From NCBI GenBank assembly GCA_038259365.1, contig JBBSOW010000086.1, positions 1-13,185 of the forward strand: DNA of 13,185 nucleotides, in the 5' to 3' direction. Under the pieces are notes generated by a model, which was not told where the DNA came from, searched no databases, and was given only the letters and a program-made list of their open reading frames with translations. Position numbers and translations under genes: made by a program. The stretch comes from JBBSOW01 sp038259365. GTDB taxonomy: Bacteria > Actinomycetota > Actinomycetes > Propionibacteriales > Propionibacteriaceae. Of the stretch, positions 6,481-13,185 are shown in pieces. Numbering within the stretch: position 1 is the first letter of the stretch; each line of letters starts with the position of its first letter.

Positions 6481-6936
6481 TCAGTCACGTTGGCGATGCT
6501 GCTCGGCCAGGCGTTCCAGATCCGCCAGGTCCTCCACGAGACGGGGTTCCCGGGTCACGACCCGGCCCGAGCGCACGATCTCCCACGCGACGACGCAGAA
6601 GACCGCTCCGATGGCGAGCCACATGAGGGCCTGGAAGAGCAGCCCGCTGCCACCGGCGATGACCAAGATGAGGTAGCCGATCAACCCGACGAGCGCTGCC
6701 ACCGAGCTGATCGAGATGAGGGCCAGATGCCGGCGCCATGATCGTCGGGCGATGAGCGAGAACGCGCAACCGATCGCGAGCACCAGGGCCAGGGGAAGCG
6801 GGGACAGCATGAGTTTCGCGTGTTCGGCGGTGGTGGAGTCGCGAAAACCCGTCGTCACCATCCACCAGCTCGCGACGACGGCGAGCAGCCCGAGGACGGC
6901 GACGACGACGATGGGCCAGCGGGACGGAGGGTGCAC
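6481..6936 (-). CDS. Small four-helix integral membrane protein of unknown function
   Basis: I do not recognise a named family. The 151-residue product has four clear hydrophobic helices at about residues 8-28, 43-63, 70-95 and 98-120. A short basic loop ('ARRSWRRH', 63-70) lies between helices 2 and 3. The C-terminal tail (124-151) is charged and mostly helical ('VEDLADLERLAEQHRQRD'), probably cytoplasmic, and could form a coiled coil. The GTG start (6934-6936) is preceded by AGGA 8 bases upstream. TAGGAT at the same place could instead be a -10 box for a leaderless message. It lies 51 bases downstream of the TSUP permease on the same strand and 57 bases upstream of punA, so it may be co-transcribed with either. 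By position it resembles the conserved membrane-protein gene between lpdA and deoD in mycobacteria, but I cannot confirm homology. Confidence 0.8.
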   Translation of the reverse strand: MHPPSRWPIVVVAVLGLLAVVASWWMVTTGFRDSTTAEHAKLMLSPLPLALVLAIGCAFSLIARRSWRRHLALISISSVAALVGLIGYLILVIAGGSGLLFQALMWLAIGAVFCVVAWEIVRSGRVVTREPRLVEDLADLERLAEQHRQRD

Positions 6937-6987
6937 AGCACCGATCCTATTGATTCTGCACGCGGGATTTCGCCCAAACCGGGTTGG

Positions 6988-7722
6988 TCAGAGCCCCTGA
7001 ATGCCCCGGATCAGCGAGAGGGTCGCACCGAGCACGGAAATGACGACCACGATCCGGAGCGCCTGAAGGCCGTTGATGCGTCGGGTGAGCAGGTTGCCGA
7101 GCAGCAGACCGACCCCGAGCGCGCCGGCGATCAGCGCCCAACCAAGGAGGCTGATCGTCGGCAAGGTCCCTTTGGCGAGCAGCGAGGCGGCCCCGATGAT
7201 GGCGAAGTGCACCTGCGCCGTTGCGGCAAACTGGCGGTGGGGCCACTTCGTGGCGAGAGCGTAGATCACCAGGCCCGGGCCGCCCACCGCCGCCGTCACG
7301 CTCATGAATCCCGAGGCCAGGCCGCCGGCAACGCCAGCGGCCGGTGAATTCGGCAGTTCGAGCTTGCGCAGCAGGATCGTTCCCGCCAACCCGAGTAGCA
7401 CCAACACGCTGATCGTGATGGCGAGGACCGGCGTCGGGAGGAGGTAGACCGCCACCGCGCCAGGGACGATGCCGACGAGCGCCGCCGGGGTGACCCAGCG
7501 AGCGCGCTGCCAATCGACATCGCGATAGACCTGGGTGAGATTGAGCATCGAGGACGCTACCCCGCAGGCGTTCGCCACCAGGATGCCTTGGAAAGGACCC
7601 AAGGCCAGAACGAGAAACGGGGCGGCGACGAGCGAGAAGCCCATGCCCGTCGCCCGCTGGCTGAGGGCGCCCAGCAGCACCGCGGCCGTGAGCATCGCCA
7701 AGACTCCGGGGTCCGCCACCAC
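6988..7722 (-). CDS. TauE/SafE (TSUP) family membrane permease
   Basis: The 244-residue protein has about eight membrane segments in two related halves. The first half has the family block 'LGALSQRATGMGFSLVAAPF' near the N-terminus. The second half has 'GLASGFMSVTAAVGGPGLVI' after a polar hinge ('LLRKLELPNSP'). TSUP proteins move sulfite, sulfoacetate, taurine-derived or other small organic anions across the membrane; the substrate cannot be read from sequence. Two adjacent GTG codons (7720-7722 and 7717-7719) follow a strong GGGAGG-type Shine-Dalgarno, at 5 and 8 bases respectively, so either may be used. I took the first. The frame stays open far upstream, antisense to lpdA, but that part is not coding. 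A TAACGT -10 candidate lies at 7757-7762 (minus). The gene is divergent from lpdA across a 93-base spacer and may be co-transcribed with the membrane gene 51 bases downstream. Confidence 0.9.
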   Translation of the reverse strand: MVADPGVLAMLTAAVLLGALSQRATGMGFSLVAAPFLVLALGPFQGILVANACGVASSMLNLTQVYRDVDWQRARWVTPAALVGIVPGAVAVYLLPTPVLAITISVLVLLGLAGTILLRKLELPNSPAAGVAGGLASGFMSVTAAVGGPGLVIYALATKWPHRQFAATAQVHFAIIGAASLLAKGTLPTISLLGWALIAGALGVGLLLGNLLTRRINGLQALRIVVVISVLGATLSLIRGIQGL

Positions 7723-7756
7723 CCAGCCCTCCCTCGCTTGCAGCCAACGCCCCTCG

Positions 7757-7762
7757 ACGTTA
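7757..7762 (-). promoter_or_regulatory. Candidate -10 box for TSUP permease
   Basis: TAACGT (minus strand) fits TAnnnT and would give a leader of about 30 bases containing the GGGAGG ribosome site. No good -35 is seen at the expected distance. Confidence 0.3.
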
Positions 7763-7768
7763 GCCTGC

Positions 7769-7783
7769 CCGCTGTCGCAGCGG
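7769..7783. promoter_or_regulatory. Inverted repeat in divergent lpdA/TSUP spacer
   Basis: CCGCTG-TCG-CAGCGG is a perfect 6-bp inverted repeat. It sits at about -33 to -47 from the lpdA start and just upstream of the TSUP -10 candidate. It could serve as an operator for both genes. Confidence 0.4.
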
Positions 7784-7785
7784 TG

Positions 7786-7799
7786 GGGGCGGTTGCCCC
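7786..7799. promoter_or_regulatory. Second inverted repeat upstream of lpdA
   Basis: GGGGC-GGTT-GCCCC is a perfect 5-bp stem with a 4-base loop, only 2 bases after the first repeat. It is purely GC and could arise by chance in such DNA, but the pair fills the presumed -35 region of lpdA. Confidence 0.3.
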
Positions 7800-7803
7800 G
7801 TGA

Positions 7804-7809
7804 CACAAT
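7804..7809 (+). promoter_or_regulatory. Candidate -10 box for leaderless lpdA
   Basis: CACAAT ends 6 bases before the lpdA ATG, so the transcript would begin at the A of the start codon. There is no Shine-Dalgarno before the ATG, which supports a leaderless message. Confidence 0.45.
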
Positions 7810-7815
7810 GCCGAT

Positions 7816-9234
7816 ATGACCAAGGTAGTGATTATCGGCGGCGGTCCGGGCGGTTACGAGGCGGCGTTGGTGGGCGCCCAGTTCGGCGGCGACGTGACCC
7901 TGATCGAGACCGACGGGGTCGGCGGTTCGGCGGTGCTGACGGACTGCGTCCCGTCCAAGACCCTGATCGCCACCGCGGAGGTGATGGCCTCGATCCAGAA
8001 CTCCTCCGCGCTCGGGCTCACGATCGCCCGCGGTCCCGACGACGACGCGGAGGTCGCGGCCGGGGTCGAGGTGGACCTGGCCGCGGTCAACCAGCGGGTG
8101 CGGGAGCTGGCGTTGGCTCAATCCGTCGACATCGGCGCCCGGTTGAAGGCGGACGGCGTGCGCGTCATCAACGGACGCGGCGTGTTCGAGGGCCCCCACA
8201 CCGTCATCGCGCAGACCACCGAGGGCGAGGAGCGCCTCGAGGCCGACATCGCGCTGATCGCCACCGGTACCTACCCTCGCGTCCTGCCCGGGGCCCAGCC
8301 CGACGGCGAACGGATCCTGAACTGGAAGCAGCTCTACCACCTCGACCAGCTGCCGGGGCGGTTGATCGTGGTGGGTTCGGGGGTGACCGGCGCGGAGTTC
8401 GCCAACGCCTACGACGCGCTGGGCGTCGACGTGGTGCTCGTGTCGTCTCGCCAGCAGGTGCTCCCGGGGGAGGACCCCGACGCCGCCGAGGTGTTGCAGC
8501 AGGTGTTCGAGCGCCGCGGCATGGAGATCATCTCCCAGGCGCGGGCGGTCGGCGCCCAGCGCGAGGGTGACGGGGTCGTCGTCGGGCTCGAGGACGGGCG
8601 CACCGTCACCGGCTCGCATTGCCTCCTGGCGGTCGGATCCATGCCGAACACGACCGAGATGGGATTGGACAGGGCCGGCGTCGAGGTGAACGACCGGGGC
8701 TACATCCAGGTGGACCGGGTCTCTCGGACGAGCAACCGCTCCATCTACGCCGCCGGCGACTGCACCGGCGTCCTCGCCCTCGCCTCCGTGGCGGCCATGC
8801 AGGGTCGGATCGCGATGTGGCATTCCCTGGGCGACGCGGTGCAGCCGCTGGTGCTCTCCACCGTCGCCTCGAACGTGTTCACCGCCCCCGAGATCGCCAC
8901 CGTCGGGATCACCCAGGCCGACGTGGACAGCGGGAAGTCCCAGGCCGAGGGCGTCAACCTGCCCCTGCGGACCAACCCGCGCGCCAAGATGCAAAACATC
9001 ACCGACGGTTTCGTCAAGGTGTTCTGCCTGCCCATCACCGGCATCATCGTCGGGGGAGTGGTCGTCGCCCCGCGGGCCAGCGAGCTGATCCACCCGCTGG
9101 CGCTGGCGGTGGCGGAGCGGATCACCGTCGACCAGTTCTCCCACGACTTCACCGTCTACCCCTCCCTCAGCGGCTCCCTGGCCGAGGCCGCCCGGCGCCT
9201 GCACGGCCACGGCAGCGAGCGGTTCACCCTCTAG
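7816..9234 (+). CDS. lpdA: NAD(P)H-quinone dehydrogenase of the LpdA type (flavoprotein disulfide reductase family)
   Basis: The 472-residue protein binds FAD through 'IGGGPGGYEAA' (about 7-17) and a later 'IYAAGDC' motif. It binds NAD(P)H through 'VVGSGVTGAEFANAY'. Its C-terminal half is the dimerisation domain. It has the fold of lipoamide dehydrogenase but not its chemistry. In the redox motif only C44 remains ('GGSAVLTDCVPSK'); the partner position 39 is alanine. The C-terminal His-Glu dyad is also lost ('VYPSLSGSLAEA', Y448 where His is usual). M. tuberculosis LpdA (Rv3303c) has the same substitutions and reduces quinones with NAD(P)H, so I infer quinone reduction, perhaps in redox balance or oxidative stress defence. 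The start is ATG without a Shine-Dalgarno, probably leaderless. It is followed after 16 bases by a glycosyltransferase gene on the same strand. Confidence 0.93.
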   Translation: MTKVVIIGGGPGGYEAALVGAQFGGDVTLIETDGVGGSAVLTDCVPSKTLIATAEVMASIQNSSALGLTIARGPDDDAEVAAGVEVDLAAVNQRVRELALAQSVDIGARLKADGVRVINGRGVFEGPHTVIAQTTEGEERLEADIALIATGTYPRVLPGAQPDGERILNWKQLYHLDQLPGRLIVVGSGVTGAEFANAYDALGVDVVLVSSRQQVLPGEDPDAAEVLQQVFERRGMEIISQARAVGAQREGDGVVVGLEDGRTVTGSHCLLAVGSMPNTTEMGLDRAGVEVNDRGYIQVDRVSRTSNRSIYAAGDCTGVLALASVAAMQGRIAMWHSLGDAVQPLVLSTVASNVFTAPEIATVGITQADVDSGKSQAEGVNLPLRTNPRAKMQNITDGFVKVFCLPITGIIVGGVVVAPRASELIHPLALAVAERITVDQFSHDFTVYPSLSGSLAEAARRLHGHGSERFTL

Positions 9235-9250
9235 CGGGCGGGTCCGACCC

Positions 9251-10723
9251 ATGGGGAAGGTCCGGGGCTCCCATCTGGTGGCGGCGGTCGTCGTGCTGCT
9301 CCTGTTCGTCTTCGCCGGGCGCTACGGCTTCCATCGCGACGAGCTGTACTTCATCGAGGGCGGGCGACATCTGGACTGGGCGCAGCCCGACAATCCGATG
9401 CTCGTGCCCCTGCTCGCCACGGGCTGGCACGCCGTCACCGGCGGCAGCCTCGCGCTGTTCCGCATCCTCCCGGCCCTCGTCGCCGGGGCAACGGTGTTGC
9501 TGGCCGCCGCCACGTCGCGGGCGATCGGCGGCGGCCCGAGGGAGCAGACCCTGACCGCGGCGGTCATGGGGAGCTCCTCGATCCTCTTGGGCGCCGGCCA
9601 CCTGTTTTCCACTACGACCTTCGATCTGGCCCTCACCACCGCGAGCATCCTGCTTCTCGTGAAGGCCGTGCAGGAACCGCGGCGTCTTCTGCGTTGGATC
9701 GCGCTCGGCGTGGTGGCCGGGGTCGACCTGGAGGTCAAGACACTGCCGGCTCTTGTGCTGCTCAGCTGCCTGGCCGGGCTCGCGGCTCTCGGTCCGCGGG
9801 GCCTGCTGCGGCGGCGTGGGCCGTGGCTGGCGGGGGCTATCGCTTTCGGGTTAGCGGCGCCCAACCTGGTGTGGCAGGCGGCAAACGGCTGGCCGATGCT
9901 CGCGGTGGCGGCCAACATCGCCGGCGGTGGATCGGCCACGTCGGCGGGTCGAGCGCTGGTCCTACCGATGCACCTCCTGCTGGCGGGTCCGCTGGGCGCG
10001 GTGGTGCTGATCGCCGGGCTGATCGCGCCCTTCAGGGTGGCCTCGCTGCGGGCCTACCGGTGGGTGCCGGTCGGCTACGCGGTCATGCTGGCGTTGGTGG
10101 TGGCGACCGGCGGGAAGCCGTACTACCTCGCCGGCTACTTTGCCGTGGCCTTCGCGCTCGGCGTCGGACCGCTGGCCGGCTTCCTCGGGCGAAGCCGGGT
10201 CCGCGCCGTGTTCGCGGCCGGCGTCGCGGTCCTCCTCGTAATGCCGACGGTGGTCTTCGCGCTCCCGGTGGCCCCCGTCGGCTCGCCGGTGTTCCGGGTG
10301 GCCGTGAGTGTCAACCCTGACCAGGCGGAAACCGTGGGCTGGGACCCTCTGGTGGCTCGCGTCGAGGAGGCCGGCGAACAACTCGATGCGGCGACGGCTG
10401 TGGTCCTGGCCCGCAACTACGGGGAGGCCGGCGCCGTGGATCGGGCGCGCCGCCGAGAACCGCGCGCGCTGCCCCCGGTGTATTCGGGCCACAACGCTTA
10501 CGGGCGGTGGGGGCCGCCGCCAGAAGGCCGCACCGATGCCGTTGTGTTGGGGCGCTTCAAGGCCGACGAACTCGGGCGCTGGTTCGCCACCTGCGCCCGG
10601 CAGCCCGATTTCGAGTCGCCGCCCGGGGTGGACAACGAGGAGGACGGGGCACCGTTGTGGATCTGCCGGGGCCGATCTCAGCCCTGGGCTGAGATCTGGC
10701 CGGGTGTCATCCGCCTGGGTTGA
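9251..10723 (+). CDS. Family-39 (ArnT/PMT-like) integral membrane glycosyltransferase
   Basis: The 490-residue polytopic protein transfers sugars from a polyprenyl-phosphate donor on the outer face of the membrane. After the first helix (about 8-22) comes the family signature 'YGFHRDELYFIEGGRHLDWA' (25-44), whose D30-E31 pair corresponds to the catalytic acidic motif in the first external loop. 'QPDNPMLVPLLA' follows, the usual second block. About ten further hydrophobic segments run to about residue 345. A soluble, probably extracytoplasmic C-terminal domain (about 345-490) contains 'VLARNYGEAGAVD' and 'YSGHNAYGRWGPPP', a pattern seen in bacterial GT39-like proteins. The acceptor is unknown (lipid, cell-wall glycan or protein). 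The ATG start at 9251 is 16 bases after lpdA with only a weak ribosome site, so co-transcription is likely. The last codons overlap a 23-bp palindrome. Confidence 0.88.
   Translation: MGKVRGSHLVAAVVVLLLFVFAGRYGFHRDELYFIEGGRHLDWAQPDNPMLVPLLATGWHAVTGGSLALFRILPALVAGATVLLAAATSRAIGGGPREQTLTAAVMGSSSILLGAGHLFSTTTFDLALTTASILLLVKAVQEPRRLLRWIALGVVAGVDLEVKTLPALVLLSCLAGLAALGPRGLLRRRGPWLAGAIAFGLAAPNLVWQAANGWPMLAVAANIAGGGSATSAGRALVLPMHLLLAGPLGAVVLIAGLIAPFRVASLRAYRWVPVGYAVMLALVVATGGKPYYLAGYFAVAFALGVGPLAGFLGRSRVRAVFAAGVAVLLVMPTVVFALPVAPVGSPVFRVAVSVNPDQAETVGWDPLVARVEEAGEQLDAATAVVLARNYGEAGAVDRARRREPRALPPVYSGHNAYGRWGPPPEGRTDAVVLGRFKADELGRWFATCARQPDFESPPGVDNEEDGAPLWICRGRSQPWAEIWPGVIRLG
10674..10696. terminator. 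Perfect 23-bp palindrome at convergent junction
   Basis: GATCTCAGCCC, one T, then GGGCTGAGATC: 11-base arms without mismatch. GGCC on the left (10670-10673) pairs with GGCC on the right (10698-10701) after a one-base bulge, giving about 15 bp in all. It is inside the last codons of the glycosyltransferase gene and about 50 bases past the stop of the opposite fdhF-like gene. There is no T-run on either strand. It is most plausible as an intrinsic-like terminator for the fdhF-like gene. Confidence 0.5.
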
Positions 10724-10728
10724 GCCGC

Positions 10729-10754
10729 GAGCTGTACCCGCAGGGCGTCAGCTC
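10729..10754. terminator. Second, weaker hairpin between convergent stops
   Basis: GAGCTG (10729-10734) pairs with CAGCTC (10749-10754) around a 14-base loop spanning the 24-base spacer and the fdhF-like stop codon. It may assist termination from either side. Confidence 0.25.
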
Positions 10755-13126
10755 TCGAAGGGGGCTTGAACCGCGCTCCGCTCCAGGGTAATCAGCACCG
10801 ATTTCGATGCCGGCGAATTGGACACGTCGGCGGTCGAGTCGAGCGGCACGAGCACGTTGGTCTCGGGGTAGTAGGCCGCCGCGCAGTCCTTGGCGGTGTC
10901 GTAGGACACCACGCGGAACCGGGGCGCTCGACGCTCGAGGTCGTCGTCCCACACGGCGAGCAGATCGACGAACTCGCCGTCGGCGATTCCCAGCTCGGCC
11001 AGATCGGCCGGATTGACGAACACCACCCGCCGCCCGCCCAGGATGCCGCGATAACGGTCGTCCTGGCCGTAGATCGTGGTGTTGAACTGATCGTGGGAAC
11101 GCAGCGTCTGCAGCAGCAACTGACCGGGCGCGGTCTTGGGATAGCTCAATTCGTTGACGGTGAACTCCGCGCGGCCGCTGGGAGTGGCGAAGCGGCGCTC
11201 GTCGCGCGGGGGGTGGGGCAGGACGAACCCGCCGGGTTCGTCCAGGCGGGCCTCGAAGTCGGCGAAGCCGGGCACCACCGCGCTGATGCGGCGGCGGACC
11301 TCCCGGTAGTCGGCCGTGGCGCCCAGCCAATCGATCTTCGGCACGCTGCGGCCCTGGGCGGCGAACCGATCGGCGAGGCGCTGGCCGAGCTGGGCGACGA
11401 TCCAGACCTCGCTGCGCACCTGATCCGACGGCGGTGAGACCTTGCCCTGGCTGGCGTGCACCATCGACATCGAATCCTCCACGCTTACCCGCTGGACGCC
11501 GTCGGCTTGGATGTCGATGTCGGTGCGACCCAGCGCGGGCAGGATGAGGGCCCGCGATCCGGTGATCACGTGACTGCGGTTGAGCTTGGTGGAGACCTGA
11601 ACGGTCAGCGAACACCTGCTCAGCGCCTGCTCGGTCACGGCGGTGTCGGGCGTGGCGCGCACGAAGTTGCCGCCCATCGCCATGAAGACCCGCGCCTTGG
11701 CATCGCGCATCGCCCGGATGGCGGCGACGGTGTCGTAGCCGTGCTCGCGCGGTGAGGAGAACTCGAACTCGGCGTCCAGGGCGTCGTGAAATTCTTCTGG
11801 CATCCGCTCGAAGATGCCCATCGTCCGGTCGCCCTGGACGTTGGAGTGGCCGCGGACGGGGCAGACGCCCGCGCCGGGCTTACCCAGGTTGCCCTGGGCG
11901 AGCAGCACGTTGACGATCTCTTGGATGCTCGCCACCGAGTTCTTGTGCTGGGTCAGCCCCATGGCCCAACACACCACGGTGCGGTCCGATTCCAGCAGGC
12001 GGCGGCCCAGGCCCTCGATGTCGGATCGGTCGAGGCCCGTGGCGGTCTCGAGCTCGGCCCAGTCCAACGTGCGAAGCCGGTCACGCCAGGCCCCGAACCC
12101 GGACGTGTGGGTGTCGATGAAGTCATGATCGAAGACCCGCGTCAGCCCGGCGGTGCGCTTTCCGGCCTCCTCGGCCTCGAGCAGCGCCTTGCCCAGGCCG
12201 CTGAACAGGGCGAGATCGCCGCCGAGCCGGATCTGCAGGAAGTCGTCGGCCAGCTTCGTGCCGGGACCGACGAGCCCGCGCGGGGTTTGTGGGTTCTTGA
12301 AGTTGATCAAGCCCGCCTCGGGTAGCGGGTTGACGGCCACGATGACCGCACCGTTGCCCTTGGCCGTCTCCAAGGAACCGAGCATCCGGGGGTGATTGGT
12401 GCCCGGATTCTGCCCGGCGATGATGATCAACGAGGCATTCTCGACGTCGGTGAGCGTGACCGAGCCCTTGCCGATCCCGATGCTGTTCGCCAGCGCCCAG
12501 CCCGAGGACTCGTGACACATGTTGGAACAGTCGGGCAGGTTATTGGTGCCCAGGCCGCGGACCATCAACTGATACAAGAAGGCGGCCTCGTTGGAGGTGC
12601 GGCCCGAGGTATAGAAGATCGCCTCGTCGGGATCCTCCAGCGCGCACAGCTCGTCGGCGATGAGGTCCAAAGCGGCCTCCCACTCGATGGGACGGTAGTG
12701 CTCTGCGCCGTCCTCCAGCACCATGGGGTGGACGATCCGCCCCTGCTGGCCCAGCCAGTAGTCGTCGCGGGTGGCCAGTTCGCTGACCGGGTGCGCCGCG
12801 AAGAACTCCGGGCCCACGCGACGTTTGGTCGCCTCCTCGGCGACGGCCTTGGCGCCGTTCTCGCAGAACTCGGCCAGCTTGCGGTGCTCGGGGTCGGGAT
12901 CGGGCCACGCGCAGCCCATGCAGTCGAAGCCGTCGGTCTGGTTGAGCTTGGCCAACAGCTTCGCCGAACGAGCGACGCCCATCCGCTGGAGGGAGTGGCT
13001 CAACGAGTGCGCGACGCCGGGGATCCCGGCCGCCTTACGCTTGGGTTCGGTGACGCTGAGCCGCGCCTCGTCGATGCCGTGCTCGGGAGCATTCGTCGGG
13101 CTGATACGCCTATGTTGCTTCGCCAT
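10748..13126 (-). CDS. FdhF/YdeP-family molybdopterin oxidoreductase (formate dehydrogenase alpha-like)
   Basis: The 792-residue protein belongs to the DMSO-reductase superfamily and should carry a bis-molybdopterin-guanine-dinucleotide Mo cofactor. The N-terminal part has 'DCMGCAWPDP' (68-77; C69, C72) and C88 in 'EFCENGAKA', characteristic of the FdhF/YdeP branch; a complete four-Cys iron-sulfur motif is not obvious. 'NLPDCSNMCHESSGW' places C204 as the likely Mo ligand. 'GQNPGTNHPRMLGSLE' and 'RGHSNVQGDRTMGIF' are cofactor-binding blocks, and the last about 130 residues form the usual C-terminal pterin domain. No signal peptide is seen, so it is probably cytoplasmic. Annotation as formate dehydrogenase is by family; E. 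coli YdeP is linked to acid resistance and its substrate is unclear. I chose the ATG at 13124-13126 because GAGG lies 6 bases before it. The longer open frame lacks a ribosome site. No electron-transfer subunit or fdhD is in the window. Confidence 0.9.
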   Translation of the reverse strand: MAKQHRRISPTNAPEHGIDEARLSVTEPKRKAAGIPGVAHSLSHSLQRMGVARSAKLLAKLNQTDGFDCMGCAWPDPDPEHRKLAEFCENGAKAVAEEATKRRVGPEFFAAHPVSELATRDDYWLGQQGRIVHPMVLEDGAEHYRPIEWEAALDLIADELCALEDPDEAIFYTSGRTSNEAAFLYQLMVRGLGTNNLPDCSNMCHESSGWALANSIGIGKGSVTLTDVENASLIIIAGQNPGTNHPRMLGSLETAKGNGAVIVAVNPLPEAGLINFKNPQTPRGLVGPGTKLADDFLQIRLGGDLALFSGLGKALLEAEEAGKRTAGLTRVFDHDFIDTHTSGFGAWRDRLRTLDWAELETATGLDRSDIEGLGRRLLESDRTVVCWAMGLTQHKNSVASIQEIVNVLLAQGNLGKPGAGVCPVRGHSNVQGDRTMGIFERMPEEFHDALDAEFEFSSPREHGYDTVAAIRAMRDAKARVFMAMGGNFVRATPDTAVTEQALSRCSLTVQVSTKLNRSHVITGSRALILPALGRTDIDIQADGVQRVSVEDSMSMVHASQGKVSPPSDQVRSEVWIVAQLGQRLADRFAAQGRSVPKIDWLGATADYREVRRRISAVVPGFADFEARLDEPGGFVLPHPPRDERRFATPSGRAEFTVNELSYPKTAPGQLLLQTLRSHDQFNTTIYGQDDRYRGILGGRRVVFVNPADLAELGIADGEFVDLLAVWDDDLERRAPRFRVVSYDTAKDCAAAYYPETNVLVPLDSTADVSNSPASKSVLITLERSAVQAPFES

Positions 13127-13156
13127 CGCCTGCCTCAATCGTTGGGGGGATTCGCT

Positions 13157-13181
13157 GGCCCCAGGATAGATCCTGCGGGCC
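13157..13181. promoter_or_regulatory. Inverted repeat overlapping presumed fdhF-like promoter
   Basis: CAGGAT-AG-ATCCTG (13162-13175) is a perfect 6-bp inverted repeat. It is extended by GGCCC (13157-13161) and GGGCC (13177-13181), with one bulged C. On the minus strand TATCCT (13163-13168) within it fits a -10 box about 37 bases before the start codon, so the repeat could be an operator. Because the window ends here, it could also be a terminator of an unseen neighbour. Confidence 0.4.
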
Positions 13182-13185
13182 ACTA

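Noticed and set aside
7723..9252. Long N-terminal extension of the TSUP frame, antisense to lpdA
   Set aside because: The frame stays open by composition only. The protein becomes a recognisable permease only after the GTG pair near 7720, which has a strong Shine-Dalgarno.
13127..13183. Longer N-terminus for the molybdopterin enzyme
   Set aside because: The extra residues have no ribosome site and run through the inverted repeat and the -10 candidate; the ATG at 13126 has GAGG at good spacing.
1..13185. Mobile elements, CRISPR repeats, tRNA or rRNA genes
   Set aside because: I saw no transposase or integrase motifs, no regularly spaced repeats and no tRNA- or rRNA-like sequence by eye. A tRNA scan would be needed to be certain.

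Overview
The window is about 13 kb of very GC-rich chromosomal DNA, densely packed with genes. The organism is almost certainly an actinomycete. The evidence is the base composition, frequent GTG starts, overlapping stop/start pairs, at least two apparently leaderless genes, and gene families typical of Actinobacteria: an LpdA-type NAD(P)H-quinone dehydrogenase, a PNP/phosphomutase pair, an ECF42 sigma factor and a DUF4031 protein. The genus cannot be fixed from the sequence. Nothing looks like a phage, transposon, CRISPR array, tRNA or rRNA, and no stretch over 300 bases lacks a gene.

Layout. (1) 1-174 (+) is the 3' end of metG, methionyl-tRNA synthetase. Its last 14 bases overlap, tail to tail, the end of the next operon. 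(2) 161-2821 (-) is a tightly coupled three-gene unit, read from high to low coordinates: a DGPF/YCII-domain protein, an ECF42 sigma factor with a long C-terminal TPR-like extension, and a CPBP-family intramembrane protease. (3) 2978-3262 (+) is a small DUF4031 gene that is probably leaderless; a 20-bp imperfect palindrome lies between it and the DGPF gene. (4) 3322-6423 (-) is a nucleoside-salvage operon: purine nucleoside phosphorylase, a PGM2/PmmB-type phosphosugar mutase (probably a phosphopentomutase here), and a uridine-kinase-like P-loop kinase. (5) 6481-7722 (-) holds a four-helix membrane protein and a TauE/SafE (TSUP) permease. (6) 7816-10723 (+) holds lpdA and a family-39 (ArnT/PMT-like) membrane glycosyltransferase. 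(7) 10748-13126 (-) is a large molybdopterin oxidoreductase of the FdhF/YdeP family, convergent with the glycosyltransferase; a perfect 23-bp palindrome lies in the junction.

How they fit together. PNP splits purine (deoxy)nucleosides into base and (deoxy)ribose-1-phosphate. The coupled mutase probably converts that sugar phosphate to the 5-phosphate, and the kinase acts on a nucleoside or related substrate, so this block is a compact scavenging pathway. The DGPF-sigma-protease unit is a self-contained regulatory cassette. ECF42 factors act without an anti-sigma factor and drive DGPF genes, and a membrane protease translationally coupled to the sigma is the least expected part. lpdA and the molybdopterin enzyme are redox functions.

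No wholly new system can be claimed from sequence alone. The best leads are the coupled DGPF-ECF42-CPBP cassette, the PNP-mutase-kinase operon, and several strong inverted repeats at gene borders.
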